This document shows, piece after piece, positions 12,740-21,900 of a DNA stretch of 52,409 nucleotides. Each line of letters opens with the position of its first letter. Positions within the stretch are counted from its first letter, which is position 1. Source of the DNA: Mesostigma viride (taxonomy: Eukaryota > Streptophyta > Mesostigmatophyceae > Mesostigmatales > Mesostigmataceae); contig RPFO01000086.1 of assembly GCA_009746045.1 (NCBI GenBank), forward strand, positions 831,732 to 884,140, given 5' to 3'. The notes beneath the pieces are model-generated. The model made no database searches, was not told the origin of the DNA, and saw only the letters and a list, made by a program, of their open reading frames with translations. Made by a program: the position numbers and the translations under genes.

Positions 12740-12904
12740 CCACCCACCCACCCACCCACCCACCCACCCACCCACCCACCCACCCACCCACCCACCCACC
12801 CACCCACCCACCCACCCACCCACCCACCCACCCACCCACCCACCCACCCACCCACCCACCCACCCACCCACCCACCCACCCACCCACCCACCCACCCACC
12901 CACC
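12740..12904. repeat. (CCCA)n microsatellite, right part
   Basis: About 40 further units, continuous in phase with the TSD of the solo LTR, ending where the motif changes to CCAT. Confidence 0.95.
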
Positions 12905-13279
12905 CTGCCATCCATCCATCCATCCATCCATCCATCCATCCATCCATCCATCCATCCATCCATCCATCCATCCATCCATCCATCCATCCATCCATCCATC
13001 CATCCATCCATCCATCCATCCGTCCGTCCGTCCGTCCGTCCGTCCGTCCGTCCGTCCGTCCGTCCGTCCCTCCCTCCCTCCGTCCGTCCGTCCGTCCGTC
13101 CGTCCGTCCGTCCGTCCGTCCGTCCGTCCGTCCGTCCGTCCGTCCGTCCGTCCGTCCGTCCGTCCGTCCGTCCGTCCGTCCGTCCGTCCGTCCGTCCGTC
13201 CGTCCGTCCGTCCGTCCGTCCGTCCGTCCGTCCGTCCGTCCTTCCTTCCATCCATCCATCCATCCATCCATCCATCCAT
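12905..13279. repeat. Compound (CCAT)n-(CCGT)n-(CCAT)n microsatellite
   Basis: CCAT units to about 13020, then about 54 CCGT units with a CCCT interruption near 13070, a CCTT pair, and CCAT again to 13279. All frames through it are open and give meaningless PSVR/PSIH or MDGW repeats. The order suggests stepwise mutation of one 4-bp array. Confidence 0.95.
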
Positions 13280-13503
13280 TCCCCTCCCCTGAGGATAAGC
13301 AGCGGTTCCTCTCTCGTCGCAAGCGGTTGCACGACCTCACCTGGACGCTGGATGACGACCTCACCCCCGCTCAGCAACAGCAGCGACGCGACCTGTGGCC
13401 GGAATACCTCCGCCATAAGCAGGACCCCCAGAAGCCCAAGGTGTACTGGAGGGGCGGGGACCTGATGATCAACCACAAGATGTGGACGCCCCCAGCGGGC
13501 TAG
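13280..13503 (+). pseudogene. LINE ORF1 C-terminal fragment (ORF1-only element)
   Basis: Reading frame with [35 protein letters not shown] and a final [15 protein letters not shown] before a TAG stop at 13501. The pattern (charged helix, DDLT-x-QQ-x-R, then a G-x-L-x-x-x-x-x-W strand) matches the RRM/C-terminal part of L1-type ORF1 nucleic-acid chaperones. Homologous copies occur at 33150-33410 and, on the minus strand, at 35200-35640. The fragment starts abruptly at the microsatellite, so the 5' part was never copied or is lost. Confidence 0.75.
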
Positions 13504-13859
13504 AATAGCAATAGCCCTAGCTTGTAACCATTGGCGTCACTGCCGCTAAGGCAGCCATGCCTAGCTGTGCCAACACACCTAGTCACGTGCCGCCAACGCA
13601 CGGTACACAACCAGCCATAGCCTTAGCCTAGTCCTAGTACAGCCATGCTACGCCCTGGCTATGTTCAGATTACTTGCCCACGCTCCTTGCTATGATATGC
13701 TCACATGGGTCTTATTGCACCCACAGTTTGCCGGATCGTTAGCCTGTCCTTTTCGCTAGCCGCGCCCGATTGCAGCTGTGGCATGCCTTTGGCATGAAGG
13801 AGACTGGGGGTCTCTGCCCTTTCTCCTGTAGTGCACACACAGGGATTAAAAGCACTTCG

Positions 13860-13890
13860 GTGCTCCGTGACTCCCCAACGGGAGCACGAG
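13860..13890 (+). promoter_or_regulatory. 3'-terminal retroelement hairpin
   Basis: GTGCTCC pairs with GGAGCAC across a 14-nt loop, with an alternative inner stem CTCCC/GGGAG closing a CAAC loop. It is followed directly by the TTAA tail. LINE reverse transcriptases of several clades recognise such 3' stem-loops; recognition here is inferred from its recurrence. Confidence 0.65.
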
Positions 13891-13908
13891 TTTAATTAAT
13901 TAATTAAT

Positions 13909-14129
13909 CCATCCATCCATCCATCCATCCATCCATCCATCCATCCATCCATCCATCCATCCATCCATCCATCCATCCATCCATCCATCCATCCATCCAT
14001 CCATCCATCCATCCATCCATCCATCCATCCATCCATCCATCCATCCATCCATCCATCCATCCATCCATCCATCCATCCATCCATCCATCCATCCATCCAT
14101 CCATCCATCCATCCATCCATCCATCCATC
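13909..14129. repeat. (CCAT)n microsatellite, about 55 copies
   Basis: Uninterrupted. The sequence after it (CATCGGGGTTAAT...) is the same as that following the CCAT tract in the LINE-A 3' UTR at 21841-21900 and, on the minus strand, 34351-34447. The array is therefore probably an expanded LINE-A 3' UTR microsatellite. Confidence 0.9.
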
Positions 14130-14149
14130 GGGGTTAATACTCGGACGTG

Positions 14150-14176
14150 CATGACTCCCCAACGGGAGTACGAGTT
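14150..14176 (+). promoter_or_regulatory. LINE-A-type 3' hairpin
   Basis: GACTCCCCAACGGGAGTACG after the CCAT array. Stem CTCCC/GGGAG with a CAAC loop. A degenerate relative (CTCCCCATCGGG) follows near 14210. Confidence 0.55.
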
Positions 14177-15397
14177 TGCCTATTTAACTAACACGGGTGC
14201 TCCGCGGAGCTCCCCATCGGGTCGACCGCTTGATCACTGTAATTAAATGAATGAACGAGTTATTAATGGTGAGAGACCACATGTTATGTTATTAATAATG
14301 GTGAGACACCACACTGCAAGTGATGCATGTGGATGGAAGGAGCAGATGTGGAGCCACGGTGGTACGACAAAACGATTTGAATTACCTAGGGCACGTGCTG
14401 GCATTTTATAATATATCTATGGATTATGATCCATTACATGCACCACGTGCAAGCATATATATGAGAAGCTATGATGGGTTCAATGGACTCACTTCGCAAG
14501 GGCATCTACAATGCATGCATGTAGTGAAATCCCTTCCTGCACCGGTGTACCATAAGGCAGCCAGGCAGGCCTTCTCCATGACATACCCAGATGGTATGTC
14601 ACAGTATTGCTATATACTTGCAACATTAAGTACAAGAATAAGACAAAAAAGCCTGTCATTTGGGTTTGTAATGGAAGTTGTACACACAGGTAGAGCGCGA
14701 GAAAGCAACAGATACACGGTATTATTCCAACAAGAGTGAACCACATGGGTAACACCCCAATGCATCTAGCAAGTTCATGATTGAGGTAGGCAGCTCATGT
14801 GGCATTGAAAATGCTCTGCTCGCCCTTAGCCAGTTGTTGGCGGCGAACACCATCAGCTTAGCTCTGGCCAAGGTAGCAGATAGCAGCAACGGAAGCAGAT
14901 AGCAGCACTTGCAAACCGCATGTAGCCCAGACCCCTCTGTTCACATCAGCAACGCAAGAGATGCACATGATGCATGCAAGAAAGCCAGCAAGCCAGCAAG
15001 CCAGCAAGCCAGCAACATGCCAACACTAGCCAGCACATATGCAGCAAGCACAGCGAGCACTTACCACGAAGACGATATCACATCCCCAATCTCCCATTAC
15101 CTAGATATCTAGTTGAGGCTGATTGCGGGTGGGGCCCACTCAGACGATGAAAGGTGGCGACCTGGCCAAAATTGCCGCACATTGTGTACAGCAATGTCAG
15201 TGCTATGTGACCTCTCAACAGAGGCCCATGCTCCATCACCACATGCACCAACAAGGCAAACAATCACAGACAGCCACCAATGCAAGCAATACAGCTATGT
15301 TAATAACCCAGAGATGCAAACAGGCACAAAAGTAAGCGATGCAAGACACCTAGGCAGTACTGAATGCATGCGACGACAGCGGCGCCAACGATGGCAG
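14177..15397. other. Interior sequence, no gene recognised
   Basis: One plus-strand frame at 14320-14739 (139 codons) has no recognisable domain. Short AGCCAGCA repeats lie at 14980-15015. Nothing else is supportable. Confidence 0.35.
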
Positions 15398-15562
15398 TCA
15401 TGACAGCCATGACAGCCATGACAGCCATGACAGCCATGACAGCCATGACAGCCATGACAGCCATGATAGCCATGACAGCCATGACAGCCATGACAGCCAT
15501 GACAGCCATGGCAGCCATGACAGCCATGACAGCCATGACCGCCATGACAGCCATGAAAGGCA
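15398..15562. repeat. 9-bp minisatellite (CATGACAGC)n, inverted partner
   Basis: About 18 copies of the reverse complement of the array at 10499-10741, with a few variants (CATGATAGC, CATGGCAGC). It lies 120 bp inside the right TIR. Confidence 0.95.
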
Positions 15563-15679
15563 TGGCTGCTCGGCAGCGAACAATACTATAAAGTATATAG
15601 CCATAAGTATGAAGTATATAACCACAAGTATATAACCATACCCAGCAAGCACGCCTGCTTCAAAATAAAAAATAAAAAT

Positions 15680-16423
15680 AATAAAAATAATTATGATGGG
15701 CTCCCTCCATTGACAACGCACCATCGGGACCTGACCCAAAGAAAGCAAGCCCGCTTATATGCGCAATCCTACATGCATCGAGAAACAATGCACAACGCAG
15801 AAGAACCAAGACAGCTCGCAGGAAAGAAAAGAGCACCAGCAACCCCGCTCGCCAGTTGCATGTACTTACAACTGTTGCAAGGTGATGGCGAGCACAGTCG
15901 ACGGTAACTCGCCTGGCAACATTTGCTCCGCCTGGCAACATAACAAGGCAATATCACTCTTCGAAGTGAAGCTAAATTGGCAAATGCAGCAATCCAAAGG
16001 AAAAATCGATAGTAATGCCGACCCTTGATTTACTGGATTGGACCAGTCGTCCACGACAAACACTGTCAAGCTCTGGAGAAAATCCATGATAAAATGCCTT
16101 ATCTATCGGATTGAAATTAACGCTAACTTGCGTGCTTAGAAACAAGATATTGAAACGTCGATCTACGTTTAGGTAAATGTCCATGCCGCCCCCGTTAATA
16201 TCCGGAATGTTTCTCCCGCCATGGCTGCCGGGGGTCTGCTGTCGCCTGTCTTGCACTTACGGCGCCTAATTGAGTAATTTACGCGCCCGCAGGCCCAGCG
16301 GCCGACAGGCGAGCCTTGTATGCAGGCTACGGACCTGCTACGGACCTGCTTGGAGTACCGCGCCACTAGGCTCGGGTGAGTCTGGATGCGCATCCAGACT
16401 CATGAGTCTGAAAAATATGGTCC
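15680..16423 (-). repeat. Right terminal inverted repeat (~740 bp)
   Basis: Reverse complement of 8585-9330 at roughly 95% identity by eye. It ends in AAAAATATGGTCC and carries the same overlapping palindromes as the left tip. Confidence 0.85.
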
Positions 16424-16433
16424 CGGCTTGCTG
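16424..16433. repeat. 10-bp TSD (right) of the long-TIR element
   Basis: CGGCTTGCTG, direct repeat of 8575-8584. Confidence 0.7.
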
Positions 16434-16498
16434 AGCCAGTGCCGTTGAGTTGGCAACGGCACAGTTCGTTGGTTAGTTGAATCCCACGCCGGCCGCAC

Positions 16499-16795
16499 AT
16501 GGGCAGCAGAGTCTACAGTGGCAACTTTGTACTTGTAACTAAGCGGGATTTTTTTTTTGAAATGGCGGCTATATGGCACAGGGTGTTTACTTGCATTCCT
16601 CACAGTGACCTTACGCGCGTCACTTGGCTCCCCTGGCCGGGTCACATAATGCTCCTTTCTAAACCTTTCACCTATCATGACACCACTGACCCTCACTCAG
16701 TGGGTAACCAGCTGGTCGATACGTGGTACCTCTTAACCTAACGATATCCGTCATTCCGTATTGGTTAATAAAAATACCCATTTCAGTACCCGGAA
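16499..16795 (+). pseudogene. 3' fragment of a LINE-B-related element
   Basis: The frame contains RVTWLPWPG, resembling the LINE-B C terminus (TVHWLPWSQG). The downstream UTR has AATAAAAATACCCATTTCA followed by CCGGAAA, echoing the LINE-B 3' end (AATAAA...ACCCATTTCACCGGAAA). Similarity is short but falls in the same order and spacing. Most likely a 5'-truncated copy from a related family. No TSD was recognised. Confidence 0.45.
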
Positions 16796-17539
16796 AAAAC
16801 TTAATGGCGGCTATGGCGGATTTATGATTTTCACCCGCCTACACTCATTCGAGGCCTGACGGAGATAAATTTTAGCACATCGAAACCCGGCCTCCTGCGC
16901 GAGACCTTCCTAATGATGAGCTCTCATTGCGCCACCCACTATGAGCCGAGTGAGAGACGGCTTATCATGATGATCGTCGCCCTCAGGCCAACTGCCGAGC
17001 CGACGCCTCGACTCCTTCTGAGGCCCAGCACTCATGTACAGTGAGACCTTATATGCCGGAACATGACCTTACATGTAAACAGACCTTATTTCCTCAACCG
17101 ATGGCGCAATGTTTCCCTCTTTTACCTCGCCTGCCCATGCGCCCCGCGATTCGACAGAGCTTTCTTGGGTCAATTCAATTGACCCACTCTGTGCAGTTCT
17201 CAGCACTCTACTAGTAGCTATAGTCGGTGGCATTCATAGCGATTCGGGCTGTGGTGCCCACATTACCCTGCAACTAGGACCTAGATAGCGGCTTACATCA
17301 TCCATGTATACCATCCCATGTTCCCCTCTGGAGGAGGCGTTTTGATGAGTAGGGTAGTTAGGATTTTTCTAGACTAGATAGATTAGCGTTAGGATCGATA
17401 GTCCGATTACGCGGCTCTCCCCACTCCACCATCCATCAAGGAATATGATGTGCTACATGATCTCCCAACGGAGGCATGTTATAATTTAATTTAATCTAAT
17501 TTTTTAATGTTTCCCTCCCACCAAGCCTGAGGACTTATC
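16796..17539. other. Retroelement-derived tail and unannotated DNA
   Basis: A CTCCCAACGGAG hairpin at about 17450-17480 is followed by TTATAATTTAATTTAAT. It marks the 3' end of another truncated plus-strand retroelement of the hairpin/TTAA group. Upstream of it nothing coding was recognised. Confidence 0.5.
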
Positions 17540-17807
17540 AAGGAGACAACCAGTGCGGGCCAGAAATCGGGAGAATCCGGCCCATGGTAGCTCGAGCCTG
17601 GGCACCGTTATCTGGTCCGCGTGTTCCAGATCGTTCAAGATGATGAATATGAATGGTGATGGAAATGTGTAGCCTTCAGCTGTGCATTTAAATTATCAAA
17701 GAGACAACCAGCGCAGGCCAGAAATCGGGAGAATCCGGACCATGGTAGCTCGAGCCTGCCGTTATCTTTTCCGCATTTAAATTATGGCTGGCTTACGTGT
17801 AGAGCTG
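17540..17807 (-). repeat. Two tandem inverted copies of the Penelope-like 3' end
   Basis: Both units (starting near 17540 and 17698) begin A-A-(A/G)-GAGACAACCAG and match the reverse complement of the last ~130-150 bp of the Penelope-like insertion at 18353-20144. The second unit has an internal deletion. Penelope-like elements typically leave tandem, 5'-truncated and inverted partial copies, which fits. Confidence 0.75.
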
Positions 17808-17915
17808 AGGACTTATGCTCACGGCGTGACGCAGTCACATCTATTAATTAACCCATTAATTTGGGTTAAGGGGAGGGGACACCCCTAAAGTGTACGTACT
17901 TTTCTGGAAACCATA

Positions 17916-18352
17916 CCTACTCGCCGCCTGGTGGAGGAACTGCAACGCCTTCACTGAGCCCGGTGAATCCCCTTTGCACCTTGTGCTGGTGGACTTATCA
18001 AAGCCTTCGATACGGTTTTCTGGCCTGCGCTTTGGGACATCCTCGAGTTGTTCCGGATCCCCCGCCCCCTGATTGCGGTCATCCGCAACCTGTATGAAGG
18101 GTCCACCACTTCGGTGCGCACTTCTTACGGGACCACGCCCCCATGCCCTTTACAGAAGGGTGTGTGGCAGGGCTGCGTGCTGTCGCCCTACCTGTTCATT
18201 ATTGTTGTCGAATACGTAATGATTCAGGCGCGCAAGCGATTTGCCCGCATCGTGGGCAGGGAACCAGGAGTGCAGGTTGCTAACAAATTCTGGCATGGCA
18301 GTGCGGACACGGAGATTCGGCTGGCAGACATCATCTACGCAGACGACACCAC
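17916..18352 (+). pseudogene. LINE-A ORF2 reverse transcriptase, part 1
   Basis: Encodes GESPLHLVLVDL followed by K-x-F-D, the palm A region. Compared with copy 2 (LVLVDFIKAFDS) one base is missing near 17998, which shifts the frame. The frame then continues with FWPALWDILELFRIPRPL, LQKGVWQGCVLSPYLF (palm B) and IIYADDTT (catalytic palm C). It stops being LINE exactly at 18352, after the GACACCAC that forms the TSD of the Penelope-like insertion. The QG-x-x-LSP and YADD motifs identify an ordinary LINE RT. Confidence 0.85.
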
Positions 18353-19589
18353 TACGTTCCCATATCTGTATCTCACTCTTAAGCTGCACAAAACTCCTGT
18401 TGCTTTGCGCACCATTGCTGCGTCGCATTCAGCCCCACTGATGCCTCTCTCGAAACTCATCTGCCATGCTTTGAATGCTCTTCTCCCCGAAGCCAATGCA
18501 TTATGGGTGGAGGTGCTGTCGAATGCCGGGTACGAATGCGCTGGTAGTTGGATCGTCATAGACTCAGCCCAAGTACGCCTACGCCTTGCCGCCCTTAGCT
18601 GTTCTAAGACAGCAGCAGAGAAACGTATACCTATGCCCATAGCCACCTATGATTTCACCACTCTATATACCACACTAGATTTGCACGATTTGAAAGCTCG
18701 TTTAGATAGCCTCCTTACTCGTCTGTATGCACGTAGGCCTCACGGGCGCAACCACCTGCACGTGCGTGTTTCTCAGACCAAGCCCACGGCAACGTGGCTC
18801 TCAGGGATCGCGGCAGGTGCTATCGTGCGGGATGGTTATAATTATATTATCACGAAGGCTGACCTTGTTCATTGGATCTCTTATCTTGTTGATAACACCT
18901 TCATCTGTTTTGCGGGCAATGTATACCAACAAGCTATCGGCATCCCTATGGGCACTAACTGTGCCGGTCTCCTTGCAAACCTCTATCTATACACTTATGA
19001 GCTTGCATTCATGGAGAATCTCATTGCCTCAAACGATGATGTTCTCATCAGGCGTTTTATCCATACATGTCGATACATTGATGATGTCATCGCTTTCGAC
19101 AACCCTGATTTCGCAACCCATTTGTATATCACCGCTGGTCTGCCTGGCATCTACCCGCAAGCGTCCCTCACATTAAAGCTCACGTCGGAGGATACTCATT
19201 GCAATTACCTCGATCTTAACATTACCCATAACAAGAAGGGCTGGCGTACGGCTGTCTATGATAAGCGCAAGGATCCTAAATACCAGCAAATTCCTTTTAT
19301 TCGTTACCCCGATATTCACAGTCTCCTTTCCCACACAGCAAAATATGGTGTTGTTCTTTCTCAGTTACATCGTTTTTCCCGTCTTTGTTCTTATCGTGTT
19401 GATTTCATCACGACTCTTGTTGAACTCTTGCAGCGTTTATTGGTCAAAGACTATGACCGAGCCATTATGCTCCGTCAAGTCCGATGTTTTTTGCAACGTC
19501 ACCCACATCTGTTCGGTGCTGCCCCTTGGCACAAGCTCTACAAACAGGTCGTGGACCGGCTGGATCGCATAGTATCTCCGCACATCTGA
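18353..19589 (+). CDS. Penelope-like reverse transcriptase (5'-truncated)
   Basis: The open frame is fused in phase to the preceding LINE codons but belongs to a different RT class. LKLHKTP (RT2/3 region), YDFTTLYTTLDL (palm A in the position of the D-V-x-S-L-Y-T motif), GIPMGTNCAGLLANLYLYTYE (palm B) and RYIDDVIAF (palm C) are diagnostic of Penelope-like or telomerase-related RTs. They are followed by an L-D-L-N-I motif and a basic C terminus ending at TGA 19587. No GIY-YIG endonuclease follows, so the copy is either endonuclease-less or from a group with an N-terminal GIY-YIG (the Chlamys/Naiad type known from green algae), whose N terminus is missing here. The ~410 codons are intact. Confidence 0.85.
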
Positions 19590-20144
19590 ACCCTGTGATG
19601 CCAGATCTCCTTTGCGGCCGTTCCGAGCTTGGCAGTGGATTCGTTGTCCACATCGTCGCGTCGCTGCCGCAACACGATGTTTTCTGGCATCCGCGGGCTT
19701 TTGGTTCCCGCCACACATTTGAAAGTGCTGTCCTCCGGCTTTTTGCCTTTGCACCGTGTGCAGTTCTTGGACGTTTGGAATCATGGCATGGCTAACGTGA
19801 TGACTGACTAGCTAGACCTTTTCAGTGGTTTTCCATTTGCGGGTATTTCCTCGTAAATGGTGGGAGAGCGATCGCAGCAATGGTGCTCACCACTAGACAC
19901 TCCCGGCCAGTTAGGCTCGAAACACACGCCCTGATCAAGCATGCTGTTTCCGGCCCCACCGTCTAGGTCATCTAGTCGCTCCACACGTAAGCCAGCCATA
20001 ATTTCAATGCACAAGGATACACATTTCCATCACCATTCATCTTCATCATCCTGAACGACTCGAAAACGCGGAAAAGATAACGGCAGGCTCGAGCTACCAT
20101 GGTCCGGATTCTCCCGATTTCTGGCCTGCGCTGGTTGTCTCTTT
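19590..20144 (+). other. Penelope-like 3' UTR
   Basis: No coding frame continues. The last part ends GCGCTGGTTGTCTCTTT and is the sequence found inverted at 17540-17807. Confidence 0.6.
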
Positions 20145-20968
20145 GACACCACCCTCTTCGAGGACACTGAGCACGTGCAGACATGGCTTGACTGCCTGGC
20201 TCTCGAGGCCCGTGCAGTGGGGCTGGAGGTCTGACAGCAAGAAGACAGAGTCCCTGGCGGTTGGGCTCACCAACTCACCGCCGCCCCTCTATCTCCTAGA
20301 CGGCTCTCGAGTCCTGTATCGGGACCGCGTTAAGCTGCTAGGCAGCCTGCTCCCCAGCTGCGAGGTCGATGTGGACCATCGCATCTCCCTCGCCTGGCAC
20401 GCTTTACGCCAGTACCGGGCCCTGTGGCGCAAGCCCTTGGGCAAGATCGAGAAACAGGACCTGTTCAAGGTCCTCGTGCTTCCTGTTCTCACGTATGGAG
20501 CCGAGACGTGGACCCTCACCGCCGACCTGGCCCGCAAGCTGGACGGCGCGGTCACCAGCATGCTGCGTTCCATTTTCAGAGTAGGATATGCTGCTCATGT
20601 CCGCAATGAGGACCTGTACCAGGGCATGCCCTATATCACCAGCACCATTAAGCAACGACGCCTGCAGCTCGTAGGGCACCTAGCTCGCATTAACCAGGTA
20701 GACACCTCACGTGGCCCCCCCGCAGGACTGCGACCAGCCCAGCCTAGCCGGCACCTCCTGACGTGGGCTGGGCCCAGTGCTCATTAGACGCCGCAAGGCC
20801 CGCACCTTCAAAGAACAGCTAGTAGAGGACATGGGGGGCCTAGGCCTCTCCGTGATTTGGAAGAAGATGATGGACAAGGCCAAGTGGGCCCAGGTCATAG
20901 AGGACAACGAGCCCCCCCCAGTGGGGAAGCGCCCGCGTGTGCAATCCCATGGGAGGCACGCCAGATAG
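20145..20968 (+). pseudogene. LINE-A ORF2, part 2 (thumb to C terminus)
   Basis: Resumes with the duplicated GACACCAC and the codons following YADD. It contains VGLTNSPPPLYLLDGSRV, VKLLGSLLPSCEVDVDHRI, LTYGAETWTLT and LVGHLAR, a conserved LINE thumb/connection pattern. Two frame changes relative to copy 2 occur near 20200-20235 and near 20780. The frame ends EPPPVGKRPRVQSH...AR at TAG 20966-20968. Copy 2 shows the same C terminus. Confidence 0.8.
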
Positions 20969-21078
20969 CTCCCCTAGGGCAGCGTGCGGCTGCCTAGACA
21001 GATCTGTTGTAGTTAGAATGCTGTTATTAGATAGATGTAGTATGTAGCCAATGTAGATAGATAGATTAGACCGGTAGG
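20969..21078 (+). other. LINE-A 3' UTR, proximal part
   Basis: GATA-rich segment (TAGATAGATAGATTAGACC) identical in kind to the minus-strand copy at 34450-34540. Ends in CCGGTAGG, the TSD of the next insertion. Confidence 0.7.
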
Positions 21079-21818
21079 AGGAGGGGTGGCATCCAGCCAA
21101 GGGTCCGCGGTCACAAAAACCACCACCGCCGGACAAAAAAGGCCGGGCCCGCGGTCCAACCATGACGCGTGGACCGCAACCGGCACTCAACGCTGCTGGT
21201 ATCACGGTAGCGTCCAGGACCATGGTACCCGCCGGCCGCCGCCGGCAAGCCCGAGAGCCGGTACCATGGTTACCCCCTCGGACTCCTATTTGCGGTAACT
21301 ATCCCCACTACCCACTAAACTGAACATTCTACTACTATTCTTCTCTCTCCGTACTCCATTATTCGGCTGCCACGTGGCAACAGCCCTCAAAACAAACCCA
21401 CATGATGCACACACCTGACGCACACATGATGCACATGATGACGTGGCATGCGCCTGATGGTTCAAGTGACTTCGCACGTGGCGGCCAGGAAAAGCCACGT
21501 GGCAGGCACAGGTACAGTACCTACAACATTATCCACGTGGCATACTTCTACTGGTCCATAGGCTACCACGGTCCTGAGCCAACCCGGCGTGACGTACAGC
21601 CCTAGTCTAACATATTACACGTGGCAGATTTCTACTGGCATGTAGTAAAAGACGGTTCTGATCACCCAGGGCCCACGAACCGCCACCGGCAAGTTTTTGA
21701 CCCTCAAACCCCGCGGTTAACCATGGGCCCCGCGAAAATCCACCACCGTCAGCCCCTGGGACAACCCTCTCTGGTACCGCGGTTCCAGGAAATTTTGCCC
21801 GGGCATGCCACCCCTCCT
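21079..21818. mobile_element. Non-autonomous TIR element, 740 bp, 8-bp TSD (hAT-like)
   Basis: Perfect 14-bp inverted termini, AGGAGGGGTGGCAT, flanked by an 8-bp direct repeat CCGGTAGG (21071-21078 and 21819-21826). The intact LINE-A copy shows a single related CCGGTCAGG at this site. Eight-bp TSDs are typical of hAT (also of P) elements. No transposase is encoded. Many short GGTACC and CCGCGG palindromes fill the left arm, and a cluster of ACGTGGCA motifs fills the right half. Confidence 0.85.
21372..21626. promoter_or_regulatory. Cluster of six ACGTGGC motifs
   Basis: ACGTGGCA at 21372, 21441, 21497, 21535 and 21619, and ACGTGGCG at 21476. Several are preceded by C to give CACGTGGC, the plant G-box/ABRE-like core recognised by bZIP and bHLH factors. 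Function is inferred only from density. Confidence 0.5.
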
Positions 21819-21826
21819 CCGGTAGG

Positions 21827-21900
21827 ACTGTTTGCACCCATCCATCCATCCATCGGGGTTAATGCTCCGTGACTCCCCAACGGGAGCACGAGTCTAATTA
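21827..21900 (+). promoter_or_regulatory. LINE-A 3' terminus: CATC tract, hairpin, TAATTAA tail
   Basis: CCCATCCATCCATCCATCGG leads into TTAATGCTCCGTGACTCC, the hairpin, then CTAATTAA. Same order as at 34335-34447 on the minus strand. Confidence 0.7.

Larger units (their letters stand above)
13280..13908 (+). mobile_element. 5'-truncated ORF1-only retroelement in a (CCAT)n array
   Basis: Comprises the ORF1 tail, a ~350-bp 3' UTR, a terminal hairpin at 13860-13890 and a (TTAA)n tail to 13908. CCAT repeats sit on both sides, so it inserted into the microsatellite. Its last ~130 bp are identical by eye to the insertion at 22795-22926, indicating recent activity of the family. Confidence 0.75.
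8585..16423. mobile_element. Long-TIR DNA element (Mutator/foldback-like candidate), 7.8 kb, no transposase seen
   Basis: Two ~740-bp inverted copies (8585-9330 and 15680-16423) face each other and are bounded by a 10-bp direct repeat, CGGCTTGCTG. Long TIRs with 9-11-bp TSDs are the hallmark of Mutator-like elements; foldback elements are the alternative. The TIRs are about 95% identical by eye, differing by scattered substitutions and a ~25-bp indel. The interior has no transposase frame. It holds 9-bp minisatellites, a solo LTR, tetranucleotide arrays and an ORF1 fragment, so the element is non-autonomous or was hollowed out and filled by later insertions. Superfamily assignment is inference; the inverted repeats and the direct repeat are seen. 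Confidence 0.7.
18353..20144 (+). mobile_element. Penelope-like element inserted in the LINE-A YADD codons
   Basis: A 1,792-bp insertion flanked by an 8-bp TSD, GACACCAC (18345-18352 and 20145-20152). The uninterrupted copy on the minus strand has a single GACACCAC at this point. It is 5'-truncated: it begins inside the RT. Its last ~130 bp also occur, inverted and in tandem, at 17540-17807. Confidence 0.85.
17916..21900 (+). mobile_element. LINE-A copy 1, 5'-truncated, with two nested insertions
   Basis: Begins within the RT finger region and ends with the CATC tract, hairpin and TAATTAA tail. It is interrupted by the Penelope-like element (18353-20144) and by a TIR element (21079-21818). 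The second LINE-A copy on the minus strand (34335-37442) lacks both insertions and confirms each empty site. No TSD for the LINE itself was found. Confidence 0.85.

Noticed and set aside
12384-13503. Long open frames of 224-302 codons through 12.4-13.5 kb on both strands
   Set aside because: They are produced by 4-bp repeats, in which all frames stay open. Only the last 75 codons on the plus strand (ORF1 homology) carry real coding signal.
18048-19589. A single 513-codon reverse transcriptase
   Set aside because: The first ~100 codons are LINE-A and the rest Penelope-like. The join coincides with an 8-bp TSD, so it is an insertion chimera.
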